NCBI RefSeq assembly: GCF_002999335.1
Contig: NW_020312049.1
Span: forward strand, 1-64,000
DNA: 64,000 nt
Source of the DNA: Cyclospora cayetanensis
Lineage: Eukaryota; Apicomplexa; Conoidasida; Eucoccidiorida; Eimeriidae
Direction of reading: 5' to 3'
Position 1 is the stretch's first letter. The number at the start of each line of letters is the position of its first letter. Below, piece by piece: positions 1 through 13,000 of this stretch. The notes below the pieces were generated by a model. That model saw only the letters and a list, made by a program, of their open reading frames with translations. It did not search any database and was not told where the DNA came from. A program made the position numbers and the translations under genes.

Positions 1-143
<143 letters not shown>

Positions 144-305
144 CCCTATAAATATAGATATACATATATATACATTCATATGTACATATACATATATATA
201 TGCATTTACATTCTCAGTGAGCGACGCGGCACACTGGGATTGGCTGCTCAGTATATGTATACACATTCTCGTATCGTGTTAACGGAGCTCTCAGTCGACA
301 CTAAC

Positions 306-2653
306 CCTGCATGATCTTCATGTACATCACGTTCCGGTTCGAGGAGAAGAAGGGAGGGACCCCAACCAACAATTCGTAAATCAGGCAGCCCAAGCCATAG
401 AGGTCTACGCTGTGGTCGTGCCCCTGCATGCACACCCACCATCGCCCGGCAACACAAGCAGCGACCCCCATCGCAAGTTCTCCCCTTGAAACACAGAGCC
501 TCTCTAAGTCACCGCCCCCGAAAATGACTTCGTGGCGGGCGCCAAACAAAGGGCGCAATGCCGCAAGGCCTTAGTCACAACAGCCATGAACCTCTTGCCC
601 CCTCTAAACTCCGCATGCTTCCGAAGCGCGCGTTTCGGGCCGAGATTGAGCCTTAGCGTTCACCGTGCCGAGAAGCATCTCTGGACTCAAATACTCCGGA
701 CTGCCGCAGAAAGAGAAGGTCCTCTTCAGCTGCCCTGCGAAGACAGCAACTCGGGTTGCACACTGGCAGCCACTGAACCCAGCAGCACCTAACCTCCAAA
801 GCTGCATCGCCGCTTTGCCTCAGACTCTCACCCGTGAGCCTCTTGGCCAATCCAAAGTCGGCAAGTCTGCAATGCCCATCTAGGTCTATGAGCACGTTGG
901 CTGCCTTAAGATCTCTATACACCACATGGTGCGTCTGGAGGTGCTGCAACCCAAGCAGCACCTCCACTGCAACGAAGCGCGTCACTTCTTCACTGAAGCG
1001 CTTGTGGCAGCGTAGTAGGGCTGCCAGGTCCCCTGCAGTCGCAAAAACAGCAGAAAAAATAGTCCGAGTAAATCGTTCAACTGCACTGCTCTCTGTAGTG
1101 AGGACTACTCCCTTAGCCCAATATCCGCCCCGTGGAATAATTTGCTGATTTCCTCTCCATCTGTCTCTTAGTCTAGCTGTGAGTCTCCTTGTCTCGCTTT
1201 CTCTCTCTACTTGACGCATCAACAGCTAAAGACACAAATTCCAACTACCCTCAGAATTGAATTGCCCCTCCCCTCTTCCTGTCCCCCTCCTCTCCACCAC
1301 AGATTTAATGCAGAGGGAGGAAGACCCCGAAAAATGCCTCAAAGTTCGCGAAACACAGAGAAAGACAGCACAGCGGGATGCGGATAGACACGCAACAGGC
1401 ACAGAATGATTCGTACGGGCAAGGCGGAGGAGGAGACGCACGAAGTGAAAGCAACACCTAGAGAGAGGAGAGATCACCGCTCCATGCACATGTCTCAGGG
1501 GCAGACAGTGTACTTTGAACCTGAAGGGCTCACCTCCCGGGCAGAAATCCGTAACAAAGAAAAGCTCCTTTTCTGTCTGAAAGGAGCAGAGTAGCTGGAG
1601 AATGAAAGGAGACTGGCAAGTGGCCATTACCTTCCTCTCTGCAAGCGCCCTTCTCAATCGCTGGGGGTCTCTCTCAATCTTTTCTTTTTGCAGCACTTTA
1701 ATGGCCAGCAGTCTCCCGCTCTTGTTGCTCCTCACGCGAAACACTCTGCTGAATCCCCCGCGCCCGATCTGACGCTCGAATGTGAAGCAACACAGGCAGC
1801 AGCGCAGCAGCGTCCGAGAAGCCTCAGAAGCCACCAACGGCCCCTCTAAAGAGCCACCCATTGGAGCGCAGGAGAAAGGTTTAGAGGCCACAAGGCAGTC
1901 ATTCAGCGGCGAGGGTGTTGGGAAGGGGGAAGCTCTAAGCCCTCGCGCCCTTGGGAGCTGACTGCTGCTGCTGCTGGCGCTGCTGTTGAGGCTGCTCATG
2001 GGGTATACGACGTGCGCAGAGCTGAGAGAGGAGGCTGTAGAGTCTCCGTCTTGACTAGAGGATCCGGAGGGACTCCTTGCAACTGCGGCGATGGTGGGTG
2101 TTGCAGCCGCAGCAGCAGCTGCAGCTGCAGCAGCTGCAGCAGTAGCGGCGGCAGCAGTAGCAACAGCTACAGCAGCTTGCGTTTGTGCGACGGCGCGGCT
2201 GTGTTCAGAGCCGTTTGGTTGCGTTGGGGTAGAGAGCTTATGGGCCCCTTCAAGAGAAGCCCCTGTACCCGCAGGGGTAGAAGCGGCTACATCTGCATGT
2301 ATTTCCTTGCTGCATGGCGTCAAAGGGGCCTCTGCTCCTTGAAGGAGTGGTGGCTGGATCGCCTCTACGACAACACGTGAGGCTGCAGCAGCGGAGTCAA
2401 CATCTCCAGGCTCAGTTTCACGAGGCAGCTGCTCCTCAAAGGGGGTCGCATAGAAGCAGCACACATGTAGACCTTCGGGGAGGAGAGCGAGGGGCCTGTC
2501 TCCGTCTTGGAGGAGAGCATCCAGCCAGTCCCTGGCACCTGACGGAAGAGGCCTCCTACCGTCATGAGGGGAGCAGCATTTGAGCGCCACTGCGCGGGAG
2601 GCTGCTTCCTCATCTCCTGGAAACAAAGACACCCTTAACAAGCGGAAGCGCAT
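306..2653 (-). CDS. AGC-family Ser/Thr protein kinase (3' partial)
   Basis: Four exons read leftwards: 2653-1534, 1032-832, 734-664 and 423-306, with GT..AG borders and compatible phases (about 503 residues so far). The ATG at 2653 is preferred; upstream codons come from a CAG repeat. The N-terminal third is a variable Ala/Ser-rich extension. The kinase domain then shows a Gly-rich loop IGRGGFSRVF, catalytic Lys in LLAIKVLQK, catalytic loop VVYRDLKAANVLID, LADFGLAK, and activation segment FSFCGSPEYLSPEM. YRDLK plus FCG(S/T)PEYL is the AGC signature (PKA/PKB/S6K-like). The usual KPEN of the catalytic loop is KAAN here. The last visible exon ends after PPFFSSNRNVMYMKIMQ at a GTTAGT donor, so the end of the C-lobe and any hydrophobic motif lie left of the window. 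The subfamily cannot be fixed without that part. Confidence 0.88.
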
Positions 2654-2675
2654 GTTGCGGACTGGTAGGGAAACT

Positions 2676-2782
2676 ACAGGCACACGAACCAGCAGCAGCA
2701 ACAGGCACACGAAGCAGCAGCAGCAACAGGCACACGCAGCAGCAGCAACAGGCACGAAGCAGCAGCAACAGGCACACGCAGC
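2676..2782. repeat. CAG-rich minisatellite upstream of the AGC kinase
   Basis: About five imperfect copies of a 17-25 bp unit built as AGCAGCAGCAACAGGCACACG lie just 5' of the chosen kinase start. Read through on the minus strand they would give Cys/Leu/Ala-rich sequence, which is why the downstream ATG at 2653 is preferred. Confidence 0.8.
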
Positions 2783-5180
2783 GCCATGGCGAGTTACAGC
2801 AGCATGCACAGTGCACGGCACTACAGGAGAGGATTGAGAGCTCAAAGAGTTCCCGCGGTCGGGTCCCTTGGAGAATCGCTGAGCGGTGCATGCATCTAGA
2901 AAGGGGGAGTGGAAATGGTACGAGGAAGGGAGTCAGTTGCCCGGATCAGCGGTGAAGCAGCGGTACGTTTTTGGAAAAAACGGCTAAAACGACGCCATTT
3001 CTCCGAGGTCTCGTGAATTTCGGCGCTTTTACCTGACTCTGTCAAGCATTGCAGCACGCGAGAGAGCAACCAGCCAGTAGTGGCTTCGTGAGGGTCCGAA
3101 CACCTGACGCTGAAGGGGGGCCCCCTCCCGGTGTGTATGTGGATGACGCGAGACCCGCAGGGCCCCCTGGCCGTAAGCGGCATTCCGCCGCTCAGCATTG
3201 CTCGGGGGGCCCTCGCTGCTGCAGGAGGGAGGCGCCCTCCCCCAGCGGCTGCCATGGCATTAACAACGTGGCGTGCAACCTTGCTGTTCTGGAGGATGGC
3301 TCTTTATGACACGCCGCAAAAGCCAGCGCTACGCGAGTCTTGCTGGTGATGTTGCTGTTGCGGGAGCACCAGAGAGTTGCCCTCCTGAGACGCCATCTCG
3401 TTCGATCTCAAGGGTTTCCTGGACTGGGAGCGCGCTGCATAAGCTCCCAGTCCACCTTCCCTTGCACTTGCGCGAGTTGCTGCTGCCGCTGCCGTTCTCA
3501 AGACACCCGACTGGCTTGTCGATAAGCAAAGAATGCTAGGCAGGGCAGTTGCCGATCCAGCTCTGCTGTCTCTGAATCACCTGCTGCGGATGGGGGCTGC
3601 GATGCGAGACACAGCATCTGTGCGCAGCGCTGCGGCCCCAAAAGAATGGCAAACGCTACGAGGAACACTACAGTGGCTTCTGGATCCTCTACAAATTTGC
3701 TGAACCCGAAAAGCGAGTAGCCGAACCGGACCAGCGGATGCACATGCAACTCGGGAATGTTGGGCCTACTGCTCGGGGTCTTTGAATAAAGAGCCTCCTC
3801 GCCTCGATTCTCATTGCTAAAATGGCAGCTGAATGAATTCACGAAAGGCGACAAATGCCTGAATCGATGCAGTCCCAGACAGAAGGTGAAAGGGAGGAAG
3901 GCGTGGACTGCTGCAGCAATGTGTGCCCGCGGTCGGGTGGCATGCACCTCAGCACAAAGGCCAAGACCTCTCCAAGTTGGAGCTGGAGGATTTACAACAG
4001 GTCTATTTTCACTAATGAGCATCGAGAAGCGCGGAGGAAGGATTCCTCGCAGCAGCCTAGAAGAAACGGAGAGGGCCTCATGCCGCCTGGCTGGCTGGGC
4101 CGACACTCTGCTCACAACCCCTGCACTTGAGCCACCCCTCTCCTTGTCATCCGAGAGGTAAGGCACGACTTGGAATGGATGAGGAAGAGTCTAATGCGAG
4201 ACACGAGGGGCTCCAACGGGGCGCTAGAGCTGCAAAAGCTCGTATTCGGGCACTCTTTGGGGCTGAAGTCAGCCAGAAGAATGCAGCCGGTAGCAGTGTT
4301 ATATGCGGCAGCCTTCCATGCTGCACTGCGCTGGTAGTTCTTTGCCAAATAATAATTCAATCTGGGCTTGGATTTCCCTGGATAAGCAAGGGGAGAGTGT
4401 TACTGGACACCGTGACCCCCCACGGCCGTCGCCGAGCTGGGCCGCGTCCTTTACCAAATTGGAGGATCCTCTCTTTTTCCAATTTCGATAAATGGCCCAC
4501 GGCAGATGATATTTGCTTCTTTGTATATGAGAATTTTAAGTGCCGGTTTCTTAGCCCGTCGGTTCGCACGATACAGGGCGGTTACAGCCAAGACAGCTCT
4601 AACGCCTAACCCATGTTGCGCATAGCTCAGCGAGCCACAAGTTGGACAGAAACACCCAAACATTTGTTGTCCAAGGTGTCGTGGAATTGCATCGGATATA
4701 CCTTCCCGGAATTTCAGGGGAAGTAATGCCATAGGGCGATTGTTACCACCATAATACAGAGAAATTTATTGCTCCATTTGCACCTTGCAGACATAGCCCT
4801 TCTGAGCGAAAAAGGGTTGCTATTTTACGGGGAAAATGCACATAGAACATCCACCATATTTCTTTGGTCTACTGTCGACAACCATAATGACACGACTAGT
4901 GAGTTGACAGATTTATGTGAATGCTCCAGAAATCCGAGAGAAAAGTGCGGGTTTTGAAATTAAAAGCATGCATTTTTGCCTTCCTCTATGAAACAATTGA
5001 TTCAGAAAAGAACTTTTCACTGAAGAGGCGAAAGCTTTTTTTCGATAAATGTACCAACCGGTTGGAGCGTACGTGCACCTTTCTCATTGAACTTTTCACC
5101 GGTCATGAGTGGACATGTTCAAGTACATGTTTGTTAAGCTGCACGGAAAGCAGCCCCACGGTATACCTTGTTATGTAAAA
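2783..5180. other. no assignable gene; weak minus-strand ORF at 3498-4166
   Basis: No conserved family recognised. The longest open stretch is minus 3498-4166. Its C-terminal 95 codons include a hydrophobic run (ATVVFLVAFAILLG) and could be an exon of an unknown membrane protein, but no partner exons or splice borders could be chained. 4700-5180 is more A/T-rich than the flanking genes and shows nothing further. Confidence 0.4.
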
Positions 5181-5846
5181 ATGCTCGTTTTCTTATGTAT
5201 GTTTGAGGCTCTTTCATTACTGTCCTTTTCCCCTTTTTCTGTTGCTCTGCCTCTGCACCCCCACCGATTTGCACAGAGCCAATCACAACTGGACCGAGAT
5301 AAAGTACGGCGCATGAACCTCACTAGTTTTTTTGCAACGAAGCACCATGATATTCTCGCAGACGCCTCCTCCATATCCGATAATCAATGTGCATCTAGGT
5401 AGGCCTTTTGTATTGTTGGGTTAAGCTAGTCCTAAATATCTTTGTTAGATGAAGCAGAAGTGTCTGACGGCGTGCACACGGATATGTCTATGTTTTTGCA
5501 TCAAGAACGCAGCAGGCAGCGAGAAGTTGAAAATGCTATGCATCGGAAACGTGGATTTTTCCAGGAGATAATGGGCAGTGTAAGCTTGATCTCATCTTCC
5601 ATGTCGATATGCTGTTCAATTGGCTCTGACGATCGTTTTCAAATATATTTACGTACTCTTCAGCAACAACAGAACCTTGATTTTCTGACCGATTTGGAGC
5701 AAACTCTAGGGGCAAGCTCGGCCTTAGAGGCGGAAAATGCAGTATGTCCCGGCATTTCAAATCTCTCAATCAGTTCAACGGCCAAGTACAAATTTTTCAG
5801 TCCAGTTGAAAGAGAGGCATTGCAGAGATTTCATGGGCCACAATGA
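5181..5846 (+). CDS. possible small secreted protein, two exons
   Basis: ATG at 5181 (context GTAAAAATGC) starts a hydrophobic N-terminus MLVFLCMFEALSLLSFSPF that would serve as a signal peptide, followed by polar sequence (QSQLDRDKVRRMNLTSFF). A good donor AG|GTAGGC lies at 5398/5399 and an acceptor TTTGTTAG at 5448. The second open block (to the TGA at 5846) is helical and charged, for example HQERSRQREVENAMHRKRG. The best donor leaves two bases while the second block needs one, so either the weaker donor at 5388 is used or the model is wrong. No homologue is recognised. Unlike its neighbours it has no poly-Q or poly-A, and it sits in A/T-richer DNA. Confidence 0.35.
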
Positions 5847-7061
5847 GACATAGCAGCTAAACGCCACTGCGGTATTAGGACTTTTGTGGGATGCAGCTGC
5901 ATATGAATAGGCGGCAAACAAAAACATCCAACGCGCTGCCAGAACTGTGACAAGATGGTTTATGGCAAGGTTGCGCAAAGCTCGCCCGCCTTTCAGTCTT
6001 AAGGTCTTTGAACATCTTTAAATGCTGAGCATCAATTCGTTTTGTGGTTTCCTGCATCTTTCCTACTGTGGTCCTAACCGGTGGTGCGCTGTTCCTGCAC
6101 GGGGGTGCACCGAATGAAGCTGAAATGTGGTTCTAAAAGATAATGGTGATCATATTACCCTACCCTATGAACAAAAATGAACACTTATTCAGCCTATTAG
6201 TCGAGTCACTATCTTTTTGTTTTTAGTTTCCATAATGGCCATTCAATGGCTTTCGTCGCATCTGCACACGGTCCCACTGCCGTCTCCAGTGGCTGCCTTT
6301 CTTCTCTGACTCTAACAAGAAGATTCCTTCTCCTAGCCTCACTTGATCTATAAACCGTTTACGGGATTCAGGTTTACATCCACAAATAACAGCCACATTG
6401 GACCGTGTTTTTGGCCTGGCATGGGCGTTTATGATAGACGTCGGGACTATCCTCTGAGACCTTATGTGCCTTTTCCTTTTCAAATCACTCTAAATATGAT
6501 TTCCAGTTTTATTAGGACCTCGGTGTTGTTTTAATGCCCGCACTTTTACCCGGAAAGCTCCTCCTTGCCAGTCGACCACCTGTGGCTGCTACGTCAGGTG
6601 CCAGGTCACCTGAGGCTGAGGGACTTCTGGTCATCCTTTAGTTCAAAAAAGTATTGATGGAGTGCTATGAGCACCACCTTGTACCTGTGCCATTGCTAGG
6701 ACAGGGAAATTTGCTGTCTCGGCCATAATCACAGGCTCAAACTAACAGGTGTAAAGGTTTTACTATGTATTGTTCTCTCCTTCGATTTGCAGTGGAAGGC
6801 CAGGTTAGAGCTTAAAGGCATTCTTAAGCTATGTCAGAGAAGGCCCTCAGCACAAGCCTTATCTCTGAGGGCCAGAACTGTTCCCAACTACTCATATCGC
6901 CCTCTTTATATTTCCTCAAAAGGTCAGGGGGCCCCTTTGAAGCCCCCAAATTGGGCTTTCTTCAGTTTCCCGTATAAAGACAGCATGCCCCGACAAATCC
7001 TGATCAGGCAGCACTGTACGTACAGCTGAAGAAGGAATCTTTTGATTTGCCGATAGCCGCG
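5847..7061. other. intergenic, nothing recognised
   Basis: Only short ORFs without family signatures or usable splice pairs on either strand. This should contain the promoter and 5' leader of the Ca2+ ATPase gene. Confidence 0.5.
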
Positions 7062-10000
7062 ATGCAGGAACAGGTTTCAGGAATTGGGCCCACAGAAAAT
7101 GGCCCCGCAGTTTCCCAGGTGAATGGGATATTCGATGCAGAGGAAGCCTTCGAGGATGCTCTTCCCCACTCCGAAGTGCCATTCAGCGCTGCAGGAGTTC
7201 CTTCCTCTTTAGCTGTTTCCCATGGGCCCCCTCCCGAGCCCTCGGGTGACAGCACAGGTGTTTCTCCTGCTATTGCTACCCGCTCAGCAGTAGCAGCGCC
7301 AACTGATGCAGAGGTTGCAGCTGATCCATGTACCTCTTCGGGCTGTAAGGGCTCCTTTAGGTTTCTGAATTCTAAACTGAGAGGCGAGGAGGAGGGCGTA
7401 CCCGTAGGCCCCCCTGGAGGGGCCACAGCAGAAAACGGAAATATCTTTGGCATTACGCCCGAACAGCTCACAGGTACACGCTAGTACTTGGCATGGGCAG
7501 AGTCATGACTTATGAGGCCCCTACAGGCTAGGGAGCAACTGCGGATATTGGGGATAAGCGAAAGCAGGTGCTGCCTCCGCTTGGGTTGCTCTAATCATGT
7601 TTTTGCTTGTAGTGTTTTTAGCTGGTGTTGCCAACGATTCTGCTGCTCAGCTTTCCTTGTTTACACTGCTTCTACGGCACTTGATTCCGACGTCCCTTTG
7701 TAATACGACCGTAGAGGCAGGCAGAAGAAGCAGCAGCAGCACGACGCAATCTACAGCCAATGACACCCTCCTTCATCGTGTTCGTCGCCTTTAAGGCGTG
7801 TCGATTTGTGGATTGTGCCCTTTCTTCTTATTGCTGCAGAGTTGGTAACTCTGTACGTCTCACGAACTCAGTACGAAGAGCTAGTAGCCTTGCAGGAGTT
7901 GGGAGGAGTCGCTGGTCTGGCGCGGGCCCTGCGGACGGACCTGCGCATGGGCCTCCCCTCCACTGGCGCTACTCACCACGCAGTTAACCATGGGAAAACT
8001 GCGAAGAAAATGCATGGCGAGGGCTTACTCGTTGCTTCAGTCGGAGAGTCTATCGGTCTGGAGGAGGGAGCCGACTTGAGCCAAGCCGATGCGGCGGTTT
8101 TGGCCGAAAGGAAAAGGGACTTTGGAGAGAACGTACTGCCGCATAGGCCCCCAACTCGTAGGGCTCTGTTCTTTAGCCCAAGGCCTTATGCAATCGGCTT
8201 TATTGACTTTCCGCTCTGCCAGTAGCCGCATTTTAGCAATAGCCCCTCGCTGTAGCTCTCTTCGTCAGAAGTGTGGCCGTGTCGGCGTCCCCGCTTGCAC
8301 AAAAGCCGCCTGTGTACATCTGGGTGAGTTTTCTGCAAACGCTGCTTGGCCTTAACAAGGCCTAGTGCCTACTGCTTTCGGCTTGTCCATGCGGCCTCTT
8401 CAGCCTTTTGGCGGCACTGTTGGGACGCCGCGTCCGATTTTACTCTACGGGTGTTGATGGTTGCGGGGTTCGTCATGATCGTCCTCGGCGTCACAGTAAA
8501 GCCTCACCATCCCTAAAGTACCAGCACGTCCAGACACGCTTTTTGAGGGGAATGGGGGATTCCCATCAATTGCTTGATCTCGATGAATGGCCCACCTTCC
8601 ATGCGAACGTTGGCATCGAAATGCCTGTTTCATGGCGTCTAGAGGGTTACGGAAGTATAGACATGCGTTCAGAGAGAAATCCAGAGTAGCTGCGCCACCA
8701 AGCATACATGCATATATATATATATATGTATCTGTATGCAGCCTCCATGTGTGATAATAGAGAGAGCCCTGCAGCCGAATTGGCTTAGGAACTGCATACT
8801 CGATGCGCTCGATTTTGCTTTTTTTTTGCCTGTGGATCTGCCTACTTGTTTTTGCTGCCCTTTTGCTTCCGCTGACGCCTCCGCGGCTTCCCCATAGTCT
8901 TGATGTCGTATGTGTTTGTGTGTGTCAGATGGGGGAGCATCCCGAGGTAGAGTGGGTCGAGGGCTTTGCCATTTGGGTTGCGGTGATGGTGGTAGTTTCC
9001 GTGACGGCTCTGAACGACTGGGGCAAGGAGAAGCAGTTTAGAAAGCTTTCTAAGCTTCGGGGTGAGAGAACACAACGTGGCCCCTACGGGGGGAAGAAAG
9101 AGTTGACGGTGCACCACTGCAGTTGCAAGGATGAAGGGCACGCCTCATTTTATGTGGTTGAGCCCTTCGGGCATGATGTGCAGATGTAGGGAAGCGCTGT
9201 TTAAAGAAGAGATACAAGAGCATGTTTATGCATGCGTAACTATTTTAGGTAGAGATGTTTGGGGTGGGACTTGTGGCCGTCCCATCATTGTTTCAATATA
9301 TCTGCCTTCCTTCCTCCATCTCCCCCAGCCCTGCAGCCTCCATGCCACGCGTCTGTGCTTCTATCCAGAAGAAAAGCGTTGTCGCGTGGTGCGAGGCGGT
9401 GAAGAGGTCGAGGTTTCCGTCTTTTGCTTGTTGGTCGGAGACTTGCTGCGTCTAGAAGTAGGGGATGAAGTTCCTGCAGATGCCTTGGTGGTTCAGTGTG
9501 TGGAGCTGAAGGCAGACGAAAGTGCCATGACGGGAGAGAGCGAGTCAATCACCAAGCAGGCGGAAGCCGAGTGCTGGAAGCAGGCCAGAGAACTGCAGAG
9601 GCAGCGAGAATCTCAGCAGCAGCAGCAGCCACAACAACAGCAAACGCAACAGGCGGAGGAGCAGCAACACCAGCAGCAACAAGTGGGGTTTGGAGGGGTT
9701 CCGCAGCACCACCTCGTTGCTTCACCCCTTCTTGTGGCCGGCAGCACCATTGTCGCTGGCAGCTGCTCAGCCTTAGTCATTGCCGTAGGGAAACGCAGTC
9801 AGCAAGGGCAACTCTTCCAAACCCTAACTATTGTGGATGCTCAGCCAACACCCCTACAAAGTGAGGCCTAAGTTCTCAATCGGACCCGAGTGCTCCCTTC
9901 CTGCCCTGTCTCGGGGGAGACACACAAAGCGTCCGCCGGTTGTTTGTATTCTGCTCGCAGATAAATTGAATGCCCTTGCCAGGGATATTGGAAGGCTGGG

Positions 10001-13000
10001 CTTCTTGGCAGCCTGCGTCACCTTCTTCGTCCTTCTCATCCAGTCCGTGAACTAAACTTGAGGCCTTTTATAATCATCGATCGCAAAGCCGTCTGGTCAT
10101 AGCCCGTGTAACTCGCCCAAGCCATGCTGATTGTGAAGCTTCCTTCAGTACCTGAACAACGAGGCCGTTACGGGGGTGGGGGTTCCCACGAGTCGGTGTC
10201 TGCGCTGTGTGACATGTGCGTAGATTTTGGATAATGTTTGGATTGACTCCTGAAGGGGAGAGACCCACAACGGCGAACACGGGGAAGGAGCACCTCGAGT
10301 TTCTGGTTGTCGCCATTACCATCGTTGTTGTTGCCGTGCCAGAAGGGCTGCCCCTTGCAGTTACCATTTCGCTCGCGTACTCTGTCGGAAGAATGCTGGT
10401 AGGGAAGGCCACAAACACTTTAGAATCCCCCTAAAACAGCTTCTAGACAGAGGCCTCATGAAACCCCGCGTCATCCCCCTCAGTCTTCCCGTCTCGAATC
10501 GGGGACATGCAATGCATGCATCCAGCGCTCGAGGCATTGGACTACTCGGGGCTTTAGAACACGGGGTTTGTTCTCAGAAAGACAAAAACTATGTGCGCCG
10601 CCTGGCGGCATGCGAGACAATGGGTGGAGCTAACGAAATTTGCAGTGACAAGACCGGAACGCTCACGAAAAACAAGATGGAGGTACAAGCCGTCTGGAGG
10701 GGGGGAGGCCCTGCAGTTTCCTCAGGATACGCTGGCTTTCCTGGACCGTTCGACAGCCTCACTGCTCTGGGGAGCACCCCCTCTCTAGGAGGGTCTCACA
10801 ACGAGCCTTTGAAAGCGACGTTAGAGGCAGTGCGATGGAGGGACAGTGTTTTGACTGCTACCGCCAGTAGAGGCGACACAGCGTGGGATGCCATGATCCA
10901 GCAAGCAGCAGTGCCTACCGATGGAGGGCGTCCACGGTGTCTGCACTGCTGCACCAGCGAACTAGAAGCAGCCGCAAATGCAACACTTGGCGCAGGTGAC
11001 AACACCAAGAAGGCGATGAGGGATGTCCCCTTAGAGAAGGGCCTCACCCACAGAGAATGGGCTCACGTAAGGCGAGGCTGGGGTTTGTATCATTCACCAT
11101 GTGGCAGGCATCGCAATGCACAGCTGCACTCGTATAGCCTCGTGATATCACCTTCCCTTGGTACCTATTTGCGGCTCTCTATTCCTCTTTTGTTGGGCAT
11201 AAATATTCTGCTTCTCCGGTTTTTTTCATGCCTATTTGAAGCACGCTCCCCCCATATTCCCCAGCTGCCTTACTTCATATATTGCGTCCGCTGATGGATA
11301 GATGGAAGGATATGAGTTTGTTTGCGGCTTTCTGTGTCTAACCCTGTCCCTGTGAATAATAGAGGGCAATCACAGTGGGAGGTGCATCTCCAGAGTCTCT
11401 CTCTGCGTGTTAACACATAGGCGGCTGAATGCAGCACAGCATGTCTATATATGCTGTACATATAGAGAAGGACTTTGATTTATGTGCATACGCTTTCCTA
11501 ATTGAGGGCTTTCTTGAGTCCGCTTGTAAGTATGTGTGGTTGTATGTCTCTTTGTCCGTCAGCTGCTCTCCACGGCTATCATTTTAAACAGCACAGGAAG
11601 CCTTGCAGTTAGCACTGTAGATGCCGCCCCTCATGTAGGCAGCAAAAAGGGCCTTGTCGCACGCTGCTTCCGCCACACACCTTCTACATCTATTGCAGCA
11701 GAAACTACATCGGAATTTCCAGATGCAGAAGTAGGAGGGAAGGGTCCAAAGCATGTGGGCAGTCCTACAGAGTGCGCCTTGTTAGAGCTGGCGGCCGAAT
11801 TGGGCTATGGTGCTGAAGACATTAGGAAGCAGCAACTGCTTGTCTATGGAGATGTACGTTGCGTGGCAAACACGGAGACACAACAACGCACGTAGTCTTC
11901 GTTCTATAGCCTTCGTTTGAGTCCTTTATATTCGCCTGCATTTGACTGGCTTCGAGCGCGTACTCTTCTGTAGCTTCATCTTCGGTTCACTTCCCCGGTT
12001 GCCTCCCAGGGCCTGCATACCGCTTCGCTGAGGCACGAAGGCGTGCACTAAATAGACATACACAATTAAGCACAGAGACTCACACGCTAGCTATCTCTTC
12101 ACCGTTGCTATCCTCTTGTCGCCTGTCAGGTGCTGCGTGGATGTCGGCTTCGACCCGATTCCACGCGCACCTCCCAATGTGCGCCTTCAATGTCGATGGT
12201 GCTGTCTGTTCTATCTTCTCCCGCACAGCTATAGATATGCGTTTTGCGCTGTTTTCTGCCAATTTTTCAGCCGATATTCAGGGCACCCTTCACCAGCGAC
12301 CGCAAGATAATGACGACCATCATCTCGCTGCACCCACAGCAGCAGCAGCAGCAGCAGCACACCGTTCTTGTTGCGCCGCCGAGTGTTAGCGTGGAGTCGA
12401 AGGGAAAGAACAGAAGAGACAGCCGTAGCAGTCGTCGCAGCAGCAGCAGCAGCACGAACAGCCGACTTGGTAGCACCACCACTGCCAGTACTCGGCTTAG
12501 AGCACCTGCACGGGGACCAACAGAAGCAGAAGTGGAGAGCCTCTCGCTTCCCAAAACTGCCAAAGGAGAAGCCAGCACTTCTGAGGAGACAGAAAACGAG
12601 ATTCAAATGTATCGGGTGTACGTGAAGGGCGCAGCGGAGACAGTATTGCGTCTCTGCTCGCATTTTATTGCCTCGCCTTTGCTGACTGGAAAACTAACAC
12701 CGACAGCATCGGCTAGCAGCAGCAGCAGCGAGCAGCTGCTGCCTCCCGATCTCTGTGCTCTTCCCCTAACCTCCGAGACAGCTGCTACAGTGGAGCGAAA
12801 GGTGATCGATTTAATGGCTGGCCAGGCACTGCGCACCATTTGCATTGCTTACAAAGACTTTGTGACCCCCAAGAGCGATTCTCGGTGGAAAGAAATGAGC
12901 TCGAAGCCGCCCTTTAAACACGTAGAAACAGGACTTACGTGTCTCGCGATTCTCGGCATCAGGTCAGCGCTATTTAGGGATCTAAGGAAAACGAATGCTC

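Noticed and set aside
8281..8353. Extra ATPase exon encoding [16 protein letters not shown]
   Set aside because: It looked like a PMCA loop, but the donor at 8157 joins the exon at 8404 in phase ([16 protein letters not shown]), and no acceptor-donor pair supports an exon between them.
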